NCBI GenBank assembly: GCA_964397425.1
Contig: CAYNID010000003.1
Coordinates: forward strand, 62,001 to 126,000
DNA from: Hallerella sp964397425
GTDB lineage: Bacteria > Fibrobacterota > Fibrobacteria > Fibrobacterales > Fibrobacteraceae
Length of the DNA: 64,000 nt
Direction of reading: 5' to 3'
In this document: in pieces, positions 7,711-18,294 of the stretch
Layout: each line of letters opens with the position of its first letter
How positions within the stretch are numbered: the stretch's first letter is position 1
Notes under the pieces: generated by a model
What the model was told of the DNA's origin: nothing
Database searches by the model: none
What the model saw: the letters and a program-made list of their open reading frames with translations, nothing else
Position numbers and translations under genes: made by a program

Positions 7711-10700
7711 CTAATTAAACCTCAAAAGCAATGCGATTTCAAACGAAAGAATCTGTTCGGTATGGGCTGTTTCATCGTCAAGCTTCTCGTGAATCTGACG
7801 GTATTCCACGTATGCGCTCATACTGGCCATTTTGTTGAACTGGTAACCTGCGCTGGGACGGACAAACCATTCGTGCACACGCGACGGAACCGTGCGCTCC
7901 GTTTTGTGCAATTCCGGGTAATAGAAAACGTAATCGGTGCCTTCTATCGTCCATTTTTTATAAACGCCGTCCGTGCCGCTTTCCTTTTTCGTCATATCGT
8001 AATCGGGTCCCGGATCATAAGTTTCCCGAATCGTTTTAGTGTATTCGTATCCTGCGGTAAGCCGCAAATCGATATCGTTTTTCAATTTGAAGTACCACTT
8101 CCAGAACTGGAATCCGCGTTTTGTCTTAAGCGGGTAAGAAATCGTCAAATCGTTGCCGACATTGTAGCCGTAATCCTTGTACAGCGATGTATAAATCCAG
8201 GGCGTGTAGAAATACTTCGATGTATCACTCAAATCTTCGTCATTTGCGGGCCAGTTCGTTTGGGAAATCACTTCTTCTTTGGGACGCCTATCCGTAAATT
8301 CGAGTTTCAAGAACGTATTGTTTTCAATGCGGATGTTGTTTTGCGTCAAGAAGTTTATCCGGATTAACGGATTGAAATTCCACGTTGTCGTCCAAGAGTC
8401 TTCCGCACTCTGGAACGGTTTGACGGAACGCGTGTGCGTGTAATCCACCCGATGCGTCGTACTCACGCTGCGGAATCCATTCAAGAAGCCGATGCGCTGC
8501 GAAAAATTCGGAACAGTCACTCCGACGCCCCATTTGGGCCAAACAATCGTCGAATCCGTGTAAAGCGGATATTCCCGCGATTGGCTAAAGTCCTGTTTCC
8601 ACTGCATATCGGTGACAATGCCTATGCTCCAGAACGGGAGCGTGAATCCCGTCGAAAGATTCAACGTACGATTGACGCTGTGCGTGAAATTTCCCTGGTA
8701 AACAAGAGTGTCTACGTGATGGTTGCGGTACTGGGCAAAACGCCTGTAATCATCGCGGTGATCAAGCGCCATGTCGCCCGAGACAATGTTCCAGATTCCG
8801 CGATTCTTGTAACCGTTTCCAATGCCCAGTCCATACAGATAATACTGGAACGGGGTCACGCCTTGCTCTTCATATAACTGCGAAAGGGTGAAGTTTTCAC
8901 CGACTGTTGAAATATCCACCGTCCAAGCCGCTTTGATGTCGCGCCATTTCAATTTTTCAAAAAAGCTCTTGGCCGCATTTTTATCTCCAAAGAGGCTCAT
9001 GAAGTTGACCAAACGGAACGAGGGTGAAAATTCGAACCGGTTCGTCTGGGATATCGTCCAATAATTTTTTTCGACCATCGTCGGATCATACAGTTCAAAC
9101 TCGTCGGGAATCGTTTTTTGCTGTTTGAACGAAGATGTGAACGCAAAGGTCATCGGCAAGAACGGAATCAGCGGAGGACTGAACGTCGTTTTGAATTGCT
9201 GGCTGCGGCTGCGTTCATTTTTGAGAATGCCGTAGGCGCGCCCGTATTCCCGTTTGCCCACACTGTCCACCTTGTAATAAACAGTGCTGTCGTAAAGGAT
9301 GCGGTACGTGTTCGGATCGTCCATGTCAATGAGCGCCGTATCCCCCGTAGCGGAAACAGCCGCCACAGTATCGTAAGGAATAACGACGACGCTGTCCGGC
9401 GACACGTAAATTTTGCGGTCCGTATGATCGTAATCAAAAATATCGTCAGCGGCAAAAAGCCCGCCGTTTTTGGTCGAGAAGAAATTTTCCTTGGCGAAGT
9501 CTTCCTGATCTCCGCCGCCGAACATATCACGGGAAATATTCAGGCTGTAACTTGTCGAAAGGAATGGGAAAATATTCCAGCGGACATTGGCCTTGTGAGA
9601 CAAATCCACCGTGTAAGTGACAGTGCGGTCCGTTTGCGGTTCCGTAAAGTCCGGATCGCGTTCCTGGTTCACGTAGCGGATATAGCTCAAATCGAACAGC
9701 GTAAGGTCTATCGTTTGCGGCCACGGTTCAAACGTCGCATCGGCAAATCCCTTTCCCCAAGACGATTTTTTCAAGAAATCAAACGGCTTGTAGTTGAAGC
9801 GGTTGAACGTTCCCAAGCTATATTCGATAATCGTATGGTAAGAGTATGTGGAATCCGCAGCCGTCGTGGAACGCGACTCTGTTTCCGTATAGCTGTAACT
9901 CCAAGCGGGTCTTTCCAGGAAAATTTGCGAAAGAATCTCTTTCACCGGGCTGGATTCCATTTTATAATCTTTGCTGTAACTCAAACTGAAACGTTTTGTG
10001 CGGCTAAACGACTGATATCCACGAGAATCCGCATTGTCCCTGAGTTTTTGTTCTTCATCCGCATCTTCTACAGTCAAGTTGCCGTCCCAAATATCTTTGG
10101 CAAAATCCCCCAAATTGTCCCGGGAAAGTTCCAAATCGTCCGTCGGCTTTAAATACGGGCGTTCCGTTGTGCTACTGTAACCGACGCTCAGCGGAATGTG
10201 AAATCCCTGTTCATCAGCCAGGAATTTGTTCAAGTTCACGCTGGCGTCAGCCGCCAAATCGAGTTTTGATTCCGCTTCGGAAAGCGTTGGCTTCGGAGAT
10301 GAGCCTGTCGTGGAAAGAGTCGCAAAGTTTCCATCTTGATACCTGGCCGATCCCGAAACAGAAAGGAAGTCCGAGAAATTCGCTTGTCCAGAAGTCCGGA
10401 AGGCATAACCCCAATCGCTGTCCATGTCCGAAAGGCGCAAATCGTCTATCCAAAATTCCCCTTCCAAATCCGCCGGAGAAGCGTCTTCATCCGCGATGAT
10501 GACAAAACGGATCCAGTCCACGGTCGTCGTCGAAGGGTTTCCAACCAATTTCAGCACTTCTTCCCGTTCTCCGCCGATAGAATCAACGACAGGTTCTAGG
10601 AACGGCGGGCGGCGACCTTTTTTCAAATCAGAAAATGCCGAAAGTTTTTCGGAAAAGGCGTTGGCGAGCCAGTTCCTTTCGTGACAATCCGCAGCCCGTT

Positions 10701-13700
10701 CCGCCGCGGAACAATTGATTTTTACCGGCCTGAAGCTCCATTCATAATAATCCGTGGAGCCTTCTAGGGAACCTTCGCCAAATTGCAATGCAAATCGCAC
10801 AGGCGTTTTCGAAGCCTCGGTCGTATAATGGATTTCCATTTTCAACGTTTTATACTTCGTCAAATCTTTTTCATCTGCGTCAAAGGTGCGCGTTGCGCCA
10901 ACGGATTGACCCGGCGACAAATTCCGGTAGCTCAAGACAAGAGCCGTTTCCTTCAACGCGGCATTCGTTTCCGCATCCCGTTCCGTTTCCGTATTCGGAC
11001 TTTTGTAATACGTCCCCGAATTTTCCCGGTTGTTGAGAGTCGAAATCGTCAAGAAGTTCGAATCCGCCGCCGAAGTTTGCGCCGAAGACGAAATTTCCAC
11101 TTCGCTCCCATCGACAATCGCCGTCTGCGAATTTCCCGTTGAAGAGGTGACGAATTTGCTGGACACATCGGATTCTTCCCAGGAATTCCCCATCACGCCG
11201 AGATTCGCAATTTGCACTTTGGCTTCGGCAACGCCATTCGAAATTTTTCCCATCCAAAGTCTGGAGAATTGCGCCTGAGAAAGGATGGTCAAATAACTTT
11301 CTCCGCTAGACGTGACAATCGTGTCGTAGCGGTCCAACGGAATTTTCCATTTGCGCCAACCGTTTTTCAACGTTTCAAAATTGGCGTCATCATTATCCGA
11401 AAGATCGATGCGGTAGCGGACAAAGCCGATATCCGTATCCAAAGAACCGTTCCGGTTGATGTCTTCCGTATCGTAAGCCCGTTCGCCCGAATTACCCTCA
11501 GAGCCATTGATGGCGACAGGCGGATCACTTTCGTCATCCAAATCATCGTCAAAATTATCACGGGCGATATCGGTGTTCGTTGCGTCGGAATTGGCACTGG
11601 TACGAATCGTATTCACACAACCGTTCATGCGGCAATCCCAAATCTGATACGATTCGTCGGAGCCGGAAACGCCGTCAAGACCTTTATCATGCAAAGCGGT
11701 CGTTGTCCCCAAATCGTTTTCTCCATCATATTCTCCATTGGGCGCATAGCCGTTGATGGACAAATCTTCACTCACAAGTCCCAAATCCAAATACAAGCTT
11801 CCGACGTTTCCGCGGGCAACCACTTCAATATACTTCATGTTGCTCAAATCTTGATAGTAACTTGAATTTGGCCGCATGATGCCGCCCCAGCTGTTACCGA
11901 CCAGATTATCATTGGGCCGGAGAGTCAACTTGAGGACAGTCAGCCTCTGATTGTCCACGTCGCTGTTGCCGACTGTCGGGTAAATGTGTTTGTAAAGCAC
12001 CGTATTGTTGCTGTGCCAAATAAATTCGCCCTTGTGCTTGTAATCTTGACTTTCGATATAAGTACTCGGATCCAAATCCACGCCACCCGGAGGAGACGCC
12101 GGATACCAGGAAAGGCGCGTCAGCGGATACACAAGTCCCGATTCGCTGGATTCAAAGTCTTCGAGCAAAGCCGTTTGTCCGCTGCTCGTATTCGCGTTGT
12201 GATAACTGCTTGCAAACTCCGCTTCAAACCTCCAGTTCGAAGCAGCCGTTGTGTGGATTCCGGGAATCCAGTTGACCAAATCAGTCATCCAACGCGTCGT
12301 ATCCTGCAAACGGAGGTTCATGCCCCACAAGAAGCTCGAATACGGTTCATTTCCAAGAGTCGGCGTACTGGCTGTCGTACTTTGACTTTTATACAAAGCG
12401 GTGATGCCGAACAGAGAACCTTCGCCGAATCCGTAACGGGAAAGCGGAAGTTCCGCCCGCGCTCCCAAAAGCACCTTGTTGTCGATTTCAAAAAGAGGCT
12501 CGCATTCAAATTCGACAGAAATTTCCTTGTTCGGATCCAGGGCCGTTTCACTCAGCAATTCAATTTGCCCCAGCTCGTAGTTCACATCGTAATCGACTCC
12601 GCGCGTGAGCACAGTCGAACCGGCTTTCAACTTTTCGGAGCCTTCGGAAATGTCCATGCACGTTCCGGAACTTACCGAATAACTGGAACTGGGATCGCGC
12701 ACACTGATGACGGAATTCCGACGTTTGCCAACACTTTCAAAATAAAAACGGTTCGTGTATTTGGTCCCCAGATTTGCCACAGGCAATGTGTAAAGTTTCG
12801 CCATCGCCGCCGAAGAATCCACGTTGCGGAACGGTTCCAGGCAGTTTTCCCGCGCCCGCGCCGAAGAATTCGCCCCCGAATACCACGAAAGCGGACGGCA
12901 AGGCAGCCACATTTCACCCGTGTAAGATCCCGAAGCGTCCTTTTTGAAAATCGATGCGTCACCAGTCAATATCGTATTTGTCGTCGTATCAACAAGCCCC
13001 AACGTTTTCAAATACGACCCGGAGATTCCCGCTTTGTTCTTCACCCTCAAAACAAAGCTCGAAGAGCTCTCGTCCGAAATTCCAATGGAATAAACATTGC
13101 GGAGCATCAACTTGTCGATATCCGTCAGTTCCGAAAGAGTCGCGTCCCATTGGATAAGCACAACCCGGGAGCCGTCATTCACAGTCGTCCCTCTGCGGCC
13201 TGTTCCATCGTCCGACCAGCTGGCGGCAATGAGCGTCGATTTGGATGCGCCGAGAACTTTCACAATGCCCGTTTTACTGTCATAAGTGTAATCGTTCACA
13301 GACATGGGAACAAGCCTGTCAATCGTCTTCTCCACGGTCATTCCAGAAGGCGTTGTGTAAATCGCTTTCACATTTTCCACGACATTGGTTGTCGTATTCG
13401 TCGGGGCCCGTTTGTAAAGTTTCAAATTCGTCGCGGCATAAGGCGAAGTCGTTCTGCCGGCAAGCCCCGCGCTGATGTAGTTGTCTCGAGCTGCATGGTT
13501 CACAAAATAATACCGATAAGCGACAAATTGCTTGTCTTGAATCTGGAATTCCGTCGTACTGGAGCTCGCGTTGATGGTGTATTTTTCTTGACTTCCACCA
13601 TCTTGAGACGCAATCGTCGTCAGCCACCAATCTCCCAGTTTCCACTCCGCTTTGATGCCAAACAGTCCCTTGTGATTTTCGGAATATCCCGTAAGCTCGG

Positions 13701-14484
13701 TGCCGGGGAGCGCAAGCGATGTCGTTCCCGCTTCAATCCGCTGTAAAATGTAATCTTCGAATTCCCCCTTATACGATTCTTCATACACCACTCGGATTTG
13801 ATTTTTTGCCCCCAAACCACTTTCCACGTTATTCACTTCGACAGTGATGTAAGGACCGATTTTCCCCTTCACCATAAAGCTTGGGTCATAGGTCAACGTT
13901 GGGCTGGGGAACAGATTGTCCTTGGTGCTGCCGGGCGCATCATCCTTTTCACCGCGGCCCGAAAGCCGGATGTCCATTGTTCCCTGGAGCAGCAGCTTCG
14001 GCTTGTCAAACCCGAAATCCTTCATCCAGGACGGCATGTTGATGGGGATGTCTATATCGTAAAGAGTCGCATTGTCCGGTTCCGCATAACCGCCATCGCT
14101 TTGTCCCGCAAAAGAGTTCAGCCACAGGCGGTTGAATCCGATGTCATACATGTCGGAAACATAAGACGCCAATTCCGGATAAGTCGCCGACCAAAGTTCC
14201 ATGGTGTCGCGGCTGATCGCGTTGACGTATTTTTTCGACACCTCCATTTCGCGGTTTTCAAAATTGATGCTGTGATCATAATGTTCGTTCCGGGGCGGCT
14301 TCATCAAACGCCCACTTTGCCCGACCCCACTTTTAGGGGCAATGTCCGAAAGCGGCGTCACATTGGGCGGCAGAGGAATATACTGCACGGCTCCATTCGA
14401 ATTTCCGGACACGACAGAATCCGCCGATTCCTGGGCGGAAGTCAGCGCAAACAAAATGGCGAAAGCGGCTAAAAGCCTTTTCAT
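7711..14484 (-). CDS. sprA: Cell-surface protein SprA/Sov, type IX secretion translocon
   Basis: This 2257-residue outer-membrane protein has a signal peptide (MKRLLAAFAILFALTSAQ) and matches the SprA/Sov family in size, which forms the very large outer-membrane barrel of the type IX secretion system in Bacteroidota and Fibrobacterota. Visible family traits are the early segment with W-x-Y-P-E and LTGYSENHKGLFGIK, tandem regions starting LLEDFE and FWIDDLRLS, and a C-terminal half rich in alternating aromatic strands (for example NRFEFSPSFRLVNF) that ends in a phenylalanine-asparagine terminus. The identification rests on length, order and motifs. No other T9SS genes are nearby, which is usual for sprA. 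Confidence 0.87.
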   Translation of the reverse strand: MKRLLAAFAILFALTSAQESADSVVSGNSNGAVQYIPLPPNVTPLSDIAPKSGVGQSGRLMKPPRNEHYDHSINFENREMEVSKKYVNAISRDTMELWSATYPELASYVSDMYDIGFNRLWLNSFAGQSDGGYAEPDNATLYDIDIPINMPSWMKDFGFDKPKLLLQGTMDIRLSGRGEKDDAPGSTKDNLFPSPTLTYDPSFMVKGKIGPYITVEVNNVESGLGAKNQIRVVYEESYKGEFEDYILQRIEAGTTSLALPGTELTGYSENHKGLFGIKAEWKLGDWWLTTIASQDGGSQEKYTINASSSTTEFQIQDKQFVAYRYYFVNHAARDNYISAGLAGRTTSPYAATNLKLYKRAPTNTTTNVVENVKAIYTTPSGMTVEKTIDRLVPMSVNDYTYDSKTGIVKVLGASKSTLIAASWSDDGTGRRGTTVNDGSRVVLIQWDATLSELTDIDKLMLRNVYSIGISDESSSSFVLRVKNKAGISGSYLKTLGLVDTTTNTILTGDASIFKKDASGSYTGEMWLPCRPLSWYSGANSSARARENCLEPFRNVDSSAAMAKLYTLPVANLGTKYTNRFYFESVGKRRNSVISVRDPSSSYSVSSGTCMDISEGSEKLKAGSTVLTRGVDYDVNYELGQIELLSETALDPNKEISVEFECEPLFEIDNKVLLGARAELPLSRYGFGEGSLFGITALYKSQSTTASTPTLGNEPYSSFLWGMNLRLQDTTRWMTDLVNWIPGIHTTAASNWRFEAEFASSYHNANTSSGQTALLEDFESSESGLVYPLTRLSWYPASPPGGVDLDPSTYIESQDYKHKGEFIWHSNNTVLYKHIYPTVGNSDVDNQRLTVLKLTLRPNDNLVGNSWGGIMRPNSSYYQDLSNMKYIEVVARGNVGSLYLDLGLVSEDLSINGYAPNGEYDGENDLGTTTALHDKGLDGVSGSDESYQIWDCRMNGCVNTIRTSANSDATNTDIARDNFDDDLDDESDPPVAINGSEGNSGERAYDTEDINRNGSLDTDIGFVRYRIDLSDNDDANFETLKNGWRKWKIPLDRYDTIVTSSGESYLTILSQAQFSRLWMGKISNGVAEAKVQIANLGVMGNSWEESDVSSKFVTSSTGNSQTAIVDGSEVEISSSAQTSAADSNFLTISTLNNRENSGTYYKSPNTETERDAETNAALKETALVLSYRNLSPGQSVGATRTFDADEKDLTKYKTLKMEIHYTTEASKTPVRFALQFGEGSLEGSTDYYEWSFRPVKINCSAAERAADCHERNWLANAFSEKLSAFSDLKKGRRPPFLEPVVDSIGGEREEVLKLVGNPSTTTVDWIRFVIIADEDASPADLEGEFWIDDLRLSDMDSDWGYAFRTSGQANFSDFLSVSGSARYQDGNFATLSTTGSSPKPTLSEAESKLDLAADASVNLNKFLADEQGFHIPLSVGYSSTTERPYLKPTDDLELSRDNLGDFAKDIWDGNLTVEDADEEQKLRDNADSRGYQSFSRTKRFSLSYSKDYKMESSPVKEILSQIFLERPAWSYSYTETESRSTTAADSTYSYHTIIEYSLGTFNRFNYKPFDFLKKSSWGKGFADATFEPWPQTIDLTLFDLSYIRYVNQERDPDFTEPQTDRTVTYTVDLSHKANVRWNIFPFLSTSYSLNISRDMFGGGDQEDFAKENFFSTKNGGLFAADDIFDYDHTDRKIYVSPDSVVVIPYDTVAAVSATGDTALIDMDDPNTYRILYDSTVYYKVDSVGKREYGRAYGILKNERSRSQQFKTTFSPPLIPFLPMTFAFTSSFKQQKTIPDEFELYDPTMVEKNYWTISQTNRFEFSPSFRLVNFMSLFGDKNAAKSFFEKLKWRDIKAAWTVDISTVGENFTLSQLYEEQGVTPFQYYLYGLGIGNGYKNRGIWNIVSGDMALDHRDDYRRFAQYRNHHVDTLVYQGNFTHSVNRTLNLSTGFTLPFWSIGIVTDMQWKQDFSQSREYPLYTDSTIVWPKWGVGVTVPNFSQRIGFLNGFRSVSTTHRVDYTHTRSVKPFQSAEDSWTTTWNFNPLIRINFLTQNNIRIENNTFLKLEFTDRRPKEEVISQTNWPANDEDLSDTSKYFYTPWIYTSLYKDYGYNVGNDLTISYPLKTKRGFQFWKWYFKLKNDIDLRLTAGYEYTKTIRETYDPGPDYDMTKKESGTDGVYKKWTIEGTDYVFYYPELHKTERTVPSRVHEWFVRPSAGYQFNKMASMSAYVEYRQIHEKLDDETAHTEQILSFEIALLLRFN

Positions 14485-14647
14485 CCTAGAAAAAATCCGG
14501 ACATAGTTCTCCTGCGGAACAAAACACCATCAAAATACGGAAATGGTGCCCATAAATCCACAAAATGCCGATAGAAAATAACAATTTTCAAGCAGGGCCA
14601 CCCCTCTTTCGCCGGCGCCGGAGTGCCCTTTATCCGGAAAGCTCAGA

Positions 14648-16354
14648 TTACCGCGAAAAAATGCCGCGCCGGAAAGCGTTCCCCGTGTTTTTCAAGGATT
14701 CTTCCGTACGGTAAATGGTGCGAGACAGTTCGGGCCGCTCCTCAATAGACATTTCCGACTGCCTCGACACGGGAGTGTATTCTGTCCAAGGGACGGGAAC
14801 TTGGTGAAACCTGCCGTCACCGCCAAAAACAGAGATAAAATCGACCCGGGGATGCCCGGCGTAGCCAAAAGCCGACACTTGGATTCGCCGTTCGCCATTT
14901 TCAGATTCCTGCAGGCAATCCGTTTTCAAAATGCAATCTGTCACACAATCGGGATGCTTGAACCTGTCGATGCCGTAAAAATTGGCGATGGACTCCCACT
15001 CCCAAAAAGACGATTTTTTCTTTGAATCTTTGTAAATCTCCTTTTGCGTCCGCATTTGCTGGTAAAGCGGAATGGAAAGCAGCGGAGCGAGGGCGAAATA
15101 AACCCGGCGAAAATATCCTTGGGAAATGCGCACAAATTCATTTTTGCTTTGTTCAAAATCATAACTGAAAAATTGTTTCGGATTCGTGTCCAATTCAAAA
15201 TCTTTCAGATGACCGGGAACAACGACGTTGATTTTTTTCTCTTTGAAGAACGAGAAGTCGTCGCCGTATCCAAACCTTTTATCTTTGATAAGTGAAAGCA
15301 TTTGGCGTTGGGCAAGGGGCGTAAAAAGCAACCGGTATTCGACTTCGTCGTTTCGGTCTTTCGTTTCGAAAAGCGTTTCAAATTCATGATTTCCCATCAA
15401 CGTGTACTGGGATTCATCTTTCAAATTACCGGAAAACTTTTTGAGTTCCCTGAGCTTGCGTTTTCGCCGCCGCTCCTGCCAAAAACCTTCTTCGGTGAGG
15501 CCCGACGGCTTTCGGGTGAATTCCAGCTGGGGAGCCGCCTCGTTGCCGTAAAGTACAAAAGACAATTTACCGTATACAGGGCAAGGCTTTGTGACCGAAG
15601 CCGAAAGGGTCTGGCTGCGGAAAACCCGCCGACTTTTGCCATCGAACCCCTCGACAATTTCCGTCCAATGAATGGTCAAATATCCCGTATACGTTTTTTC
15701 GCCCATGCAGAACGTTTTCGTGTCGGCAATCACAAAAGGATTTCCGTTGATTTGACCGCTTTGTGAAAAAAGCACCGACGTTTTTTTGTTTAAAGAACCA
15801 TCATAACCGAATTCATTTTGCAATTCCTGCAGCCGGGATTCCGTAAAGAACGCGTCGAATTGCAACTTGGGAACCGTTTTTTCGATCAATTTTACGGGGA
15901 TGTCCCAATCAAAAAGGTCGTTGAGCGGTTTCATTTGTTCCCAAGCCGCATCCTTTTTCTTTTGAATTTGCATGTCCAAAAGACTTTCATCCATCCGGAG
16001 TTCTGCAATGTTGTTGTTCAACTTGGCAAAAATCCAAATGGCGATGGCGACGGACAGGACAAGCGCGATAACGCCCGGCACCGAATTTCCCTCGGGGCAC
16101 GCCCAAACCAGGAATAAAACGGCAACGGCCACCCAACAAACAATCCGAAAGACGGAATATTTGAATATCGTCGATTTGATGTCTTCATGGGAAGAAGAAA
16201 GTGTGACGATTTCTAGGCAAAGCTGCTTATTCGCTTCCCTATCGACCCCCGCTTTCTGGGAAAGTTCTTCAAAAGCCGCTTTCGCATTTTTCAAAAAACT
16301 TTCCAAGTAGTCGTCTCGATACCGCTCCAGCGGATCGTAAACATTTTCTACCAC
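14648..16354 (-). CDS. DUF3137-like membrane protein, partner of LemA
   Basis: The 568-residue protein has two adjacent transmembrane helices at about residues 70-110 (VCWVAVAVLFLVWACP and VIALVLSVAIAIWIFAKL) between an N-terminal helical segment and a long soluble region. The soluble part holds a GYLTIHWTE segment and LLFTPLAQRQMLSLI, which resembles DUF3137-type proteins. Such proteins are frequently encoded next to lemA, as here, 18 bases downstream. The function is unknown; a role with LemA in membrane or envelope homeostasis is only suggested by the pairing. Confidence 0.65.
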   Translation of the reverse strand: MVENVYDPLERYRDDYLESFLKNAKAAFEELSQKAGVDREANKQLCLEIVTLSSSHEDIKSTIFKYSVFRIVCWVAVAVLFLVWACPEGNSVPGVIALVLSVAIAIWIFAKLNNNIAELRMDESLLDMQIQKKKDAAWEQMKPLNDLFDWDIPVKLIEKTVPKLQFDAFFTESRLQELQNEFGYDGSLNKKTSVLFSQSGQINGNPFVIADTKTFCMGEKTYTGYLTIHWTEIVEGFDGKSRRVFRSQTLSASVTKPCPVYGKLSFVLYGNEAAPQLEFTRKPSGLTEEGFWQERRRKRKLRELKKFSGNLKDESQYTLMGNHEFETLFETKDRNDEVEYRLLFTPLAQRQMLSLIKDKRFGYGDDFSFFKEKKINVVVPGHLKDFELDTNPKQFFSYDFEQSKNEFVRISQGYFRRVYFALAPLLSIPLYQQMRTQKEIYKDSKKKSSFWEWESIANFYGIDRFKHPDCVTDCILKTDCLQESENGERRIQVSAFGYAGHPRVDFISVFGGDGRFHQVPVPWTEYTPVSRQSEMSIEERPELSRTIYRTEESLKNTGNAFRRGIFSR

Positions 16355-16372
16355 AGAACGTCGCCTGTCCGG

Positions 16373-17041
16373 TTAAAAGAAAACGTCCCGGGCGCGGGCT
16401 TTCGTTTCTGCCGAAGCCGAAAACGGGATGCGCGTCGTATAACCGGCTCGGGCGGCGACAATCATTTTCGTCGGCCAAGCGAAAATATCCCGGTTCCACT
16501 GTTCTACCGTATCGTTGTAAAGGCTGCGCGCCGCCGTGATTTCCCGCTGCAAATAATCATTCCTTTGCATGGCATCGGCAATCACCGCATGGGCTTTCAG
16601 TTCGGGATAGGCTTCCACCTGTGGGAAAAGCCGGGCAAAGCTGCGGTCCAAATCATTGGAAACCACATTGCGCGCCTCTTCGGTCAAATGCCCATTTCCG
16701 CCGCGGAACGCCGCCACCGATTTCATCACATCTTTGTCCAAATCAATCGCCTTGTTCACCAACGGCGCCACGTTTTGCAACACTTGCACACGCTGTTCCA
16801 AATAATTATCAATTGTCGAAGCGTCCGATTGGAGCTTTTGCTGCAACTGCTGAAAATAATTCTTGGCACCGATTTTCATGAAAAGGAATATCACGCCGGG
16901 CACAATGAAACATACCCACAGCAATATTTCAAACAACAGCGAGCCAAACCCCACCTTGACCGGCAACTGCTTTTCAATTACGTTGATATCGCGACCAGCG
17001 CTGTTCACGGGCCCCGTCATTTCGTCTAATTCATTTGCCAT
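16373..17041 (-). CDS. LemA family protein
   Basis: The 222-residue protein has one N-terminal transmembrane helix (FEILLWVCFIVPGVIFLFM, residues about 37-56) followed by the long antiparallel helical domain of LemA. The domain includes NYLEQRVQVLQNVAPLVNKA, a central Glu/Asp-rich helix, and RSLYNDTVEQWNRDI near residue 175, which corresponds to the conserved YN-x2-V-x2-WN element. LemA is a widespread membrane-anchored helical protein of unknown function. Here it is fused to an unusually long N-terminal segment before the helix. The gene leads the two-gene unit with the DUF3137-like protein. Confidence 0.9.
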   Translation of the reverse strand: MANELDEMTGPVNSAGRDINVIEKQLPVKVGFGSLLFEILLWVCFIVPGVIFLFMKIGAKNYFQQLQQKLQSDASTIDNYLEQRVQVLQNVAPLVNKAIDLDKDVMKSVAAFRGGNGHLTEEARNVVSNDLDRSFARLFPQVEAYPELKAHAVIADAMQRNDYLQREITAARSLYNDTVEQWNRDIFAWPTKMIVAARAGYTTRIPFSASAETKARARDVFF

Positions 17042-17079
17042 AAAGACCTCCTAATGCGATAAATATAACATTTTAAATG

Positions 17080-18294
17080 TCATTCAAACCGCAACGCTTC
17101 AATAGGATCCAATCGAGAGGCTTTTCGCGCCGGATACCAGCCAAAGAAAACTCCCGTCACAAAGCAAACGCCAAAACTCACCAGAACACTGGAAACGGTG
17201 ATGTTCATGGGCCAATTCAAAATCGATTTGACAAGCATCGATGCGAACGCTCCGAGTAAAATGCCGATAAGGCCGCCCAGCAAGCTTATCATGACCGATT
17301 CAAAAAGAAACTGGAGAAGGATATCGCGCCCACGTGCGCCAATAGCCATGCGGAGCCCAATTTCCCGAGTGCGCTCCGTCACCGAAACATACATGATGTT
17401 CATAATCCCGATGCCACCGACAAAAAGGCTTATTCCGGCGATAGCGGTGAGGACGACAGTCAACAGCTCCGATGTACTTGTTATCATTTCGATCATTTCT
17501 TCTTGAGTGAAAACGCGGAACGGCTCCTTTTCTCCCTTCCACGAACGGCGCTCCTTGAGAATGGACAAAATTTCTTCTGTCGCCTGCGAAGCGTAGCCTT
17601 CTCCGATGGAGTTGGCGTAAATCGTCCGAATGTCCGTCGTCGCATTGAACCGTTTCATCACCGTCTGGTAAGGCGTCAAAATGATTTCATCCTGATCTTG
17701 CCCGAAATCACCAGAACCTTTCGCCTTGAGCGTTCCAACGACTTTGAGTGGAATGTTCTTATACCGGAGCGTTTTGCCGATAGGATCCGTATCGGGGAAA
17801 AGCGTCGAAACGACCGTTTGACCGATGACACAAACCTTCGCCATCCTGTCGGAAACATCGTCAAACATCACGCCTTTGTCTATTTCATAATTCCGGATTT
17901 TCAAAAAATCCGCGCTGACCCCCGACAGCGAAACGGCTTCGTTCCTGTTGCCGACAATCGCTTGCCCATTTGCAGAAACCAAGGGAGAAACTCCATTGAT
18001 AAAACGCGCTTTTTTTCGAAGGGCGACGACATCCGCTTCTTCCAAAGTCACAGTCGACGCGCTAGCGTCCAATTGTACGCCGCCCCGCCTAGAAACATTT
18101 GGCATCACCGTGATGGCATTTGTTCCCATCGACGTGATTTTTTCGCGAATGGATTGCTTTGAACCTTCACCCATGGCGACCATCGTGATGACGGCGGCGA
18201 CACCGATGACGATTCCCAGCACCGAAAGGAAAGTGCGCATCCGGTTGCGCAACAACGCCCGAAACGCCATTTTGAAAAGTGTCTGCGGATTCAC
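17080..18294 (-). CDS. MacB-like ABC transporter permease (FtsX/MacB_PCD)
   Basis: The 404-residue protein has the standard MacB permease plan: a first helix near residues 22-42 (RTFLSVLGIVIGVAAVITMVA), a periplasmic MacB_PCD domain, and three C-terminal FtsX helices with IGIMNIMYVSVTERTREIGL and the end motif GWYPARKASRLDPIEALR. Proteins of this type use ATP hydrolysis to move substrates from the periplasm or outer leaflet, rather than across the inner membrane. The gene overlaps the ATPase gene by four bases. No MacA-type fusion protein or TolC is present here, so the substrate cannot be assigned. Confidence 0.93.
   Translation of the reverse strand: MNPQTLFKMAFRALLRNRMRTFLSVLGIVIGVAAVITMVAMGEGSKQSIREKITSMGTNAITVMPNVSRRGGVQLDASASTVTLEEADVVALRKKARFINGVSPLVSANGQAIVGNRNEAVSLSGVSADFLKIRNYEIDKGVMFDDVSDRMAKVCVIGQTVVSTLFPDTDPIGKTLRYKNIPLKVVGTLKAKGSGDFGQDQDEIILTPYQTVMKRFNATTDIRTIYANSIGEGYASQATEEILSILKERRSWKGEKEPFRVFTQEEMIEMITSTSELLTVVLTAIAGISLFVGGIGIMNIMYVSVTERTREIGLRMAIGARGRDILLQFLFESVMISLLGGLIGILLGAFASMLVKSILNWPMNITVSSVLVSFGVCFVTGVFFGWYPARKASRLDPIEALRFE

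Noticed and set aside
11986..13746. Large plus-strand frame of 586 codons opposite sprA
   Set aside because: It is fully contained in sprA, arginine-rich without a family signature, and has no ribosome-binding site. It is a shadow of the codon bias of sprA.
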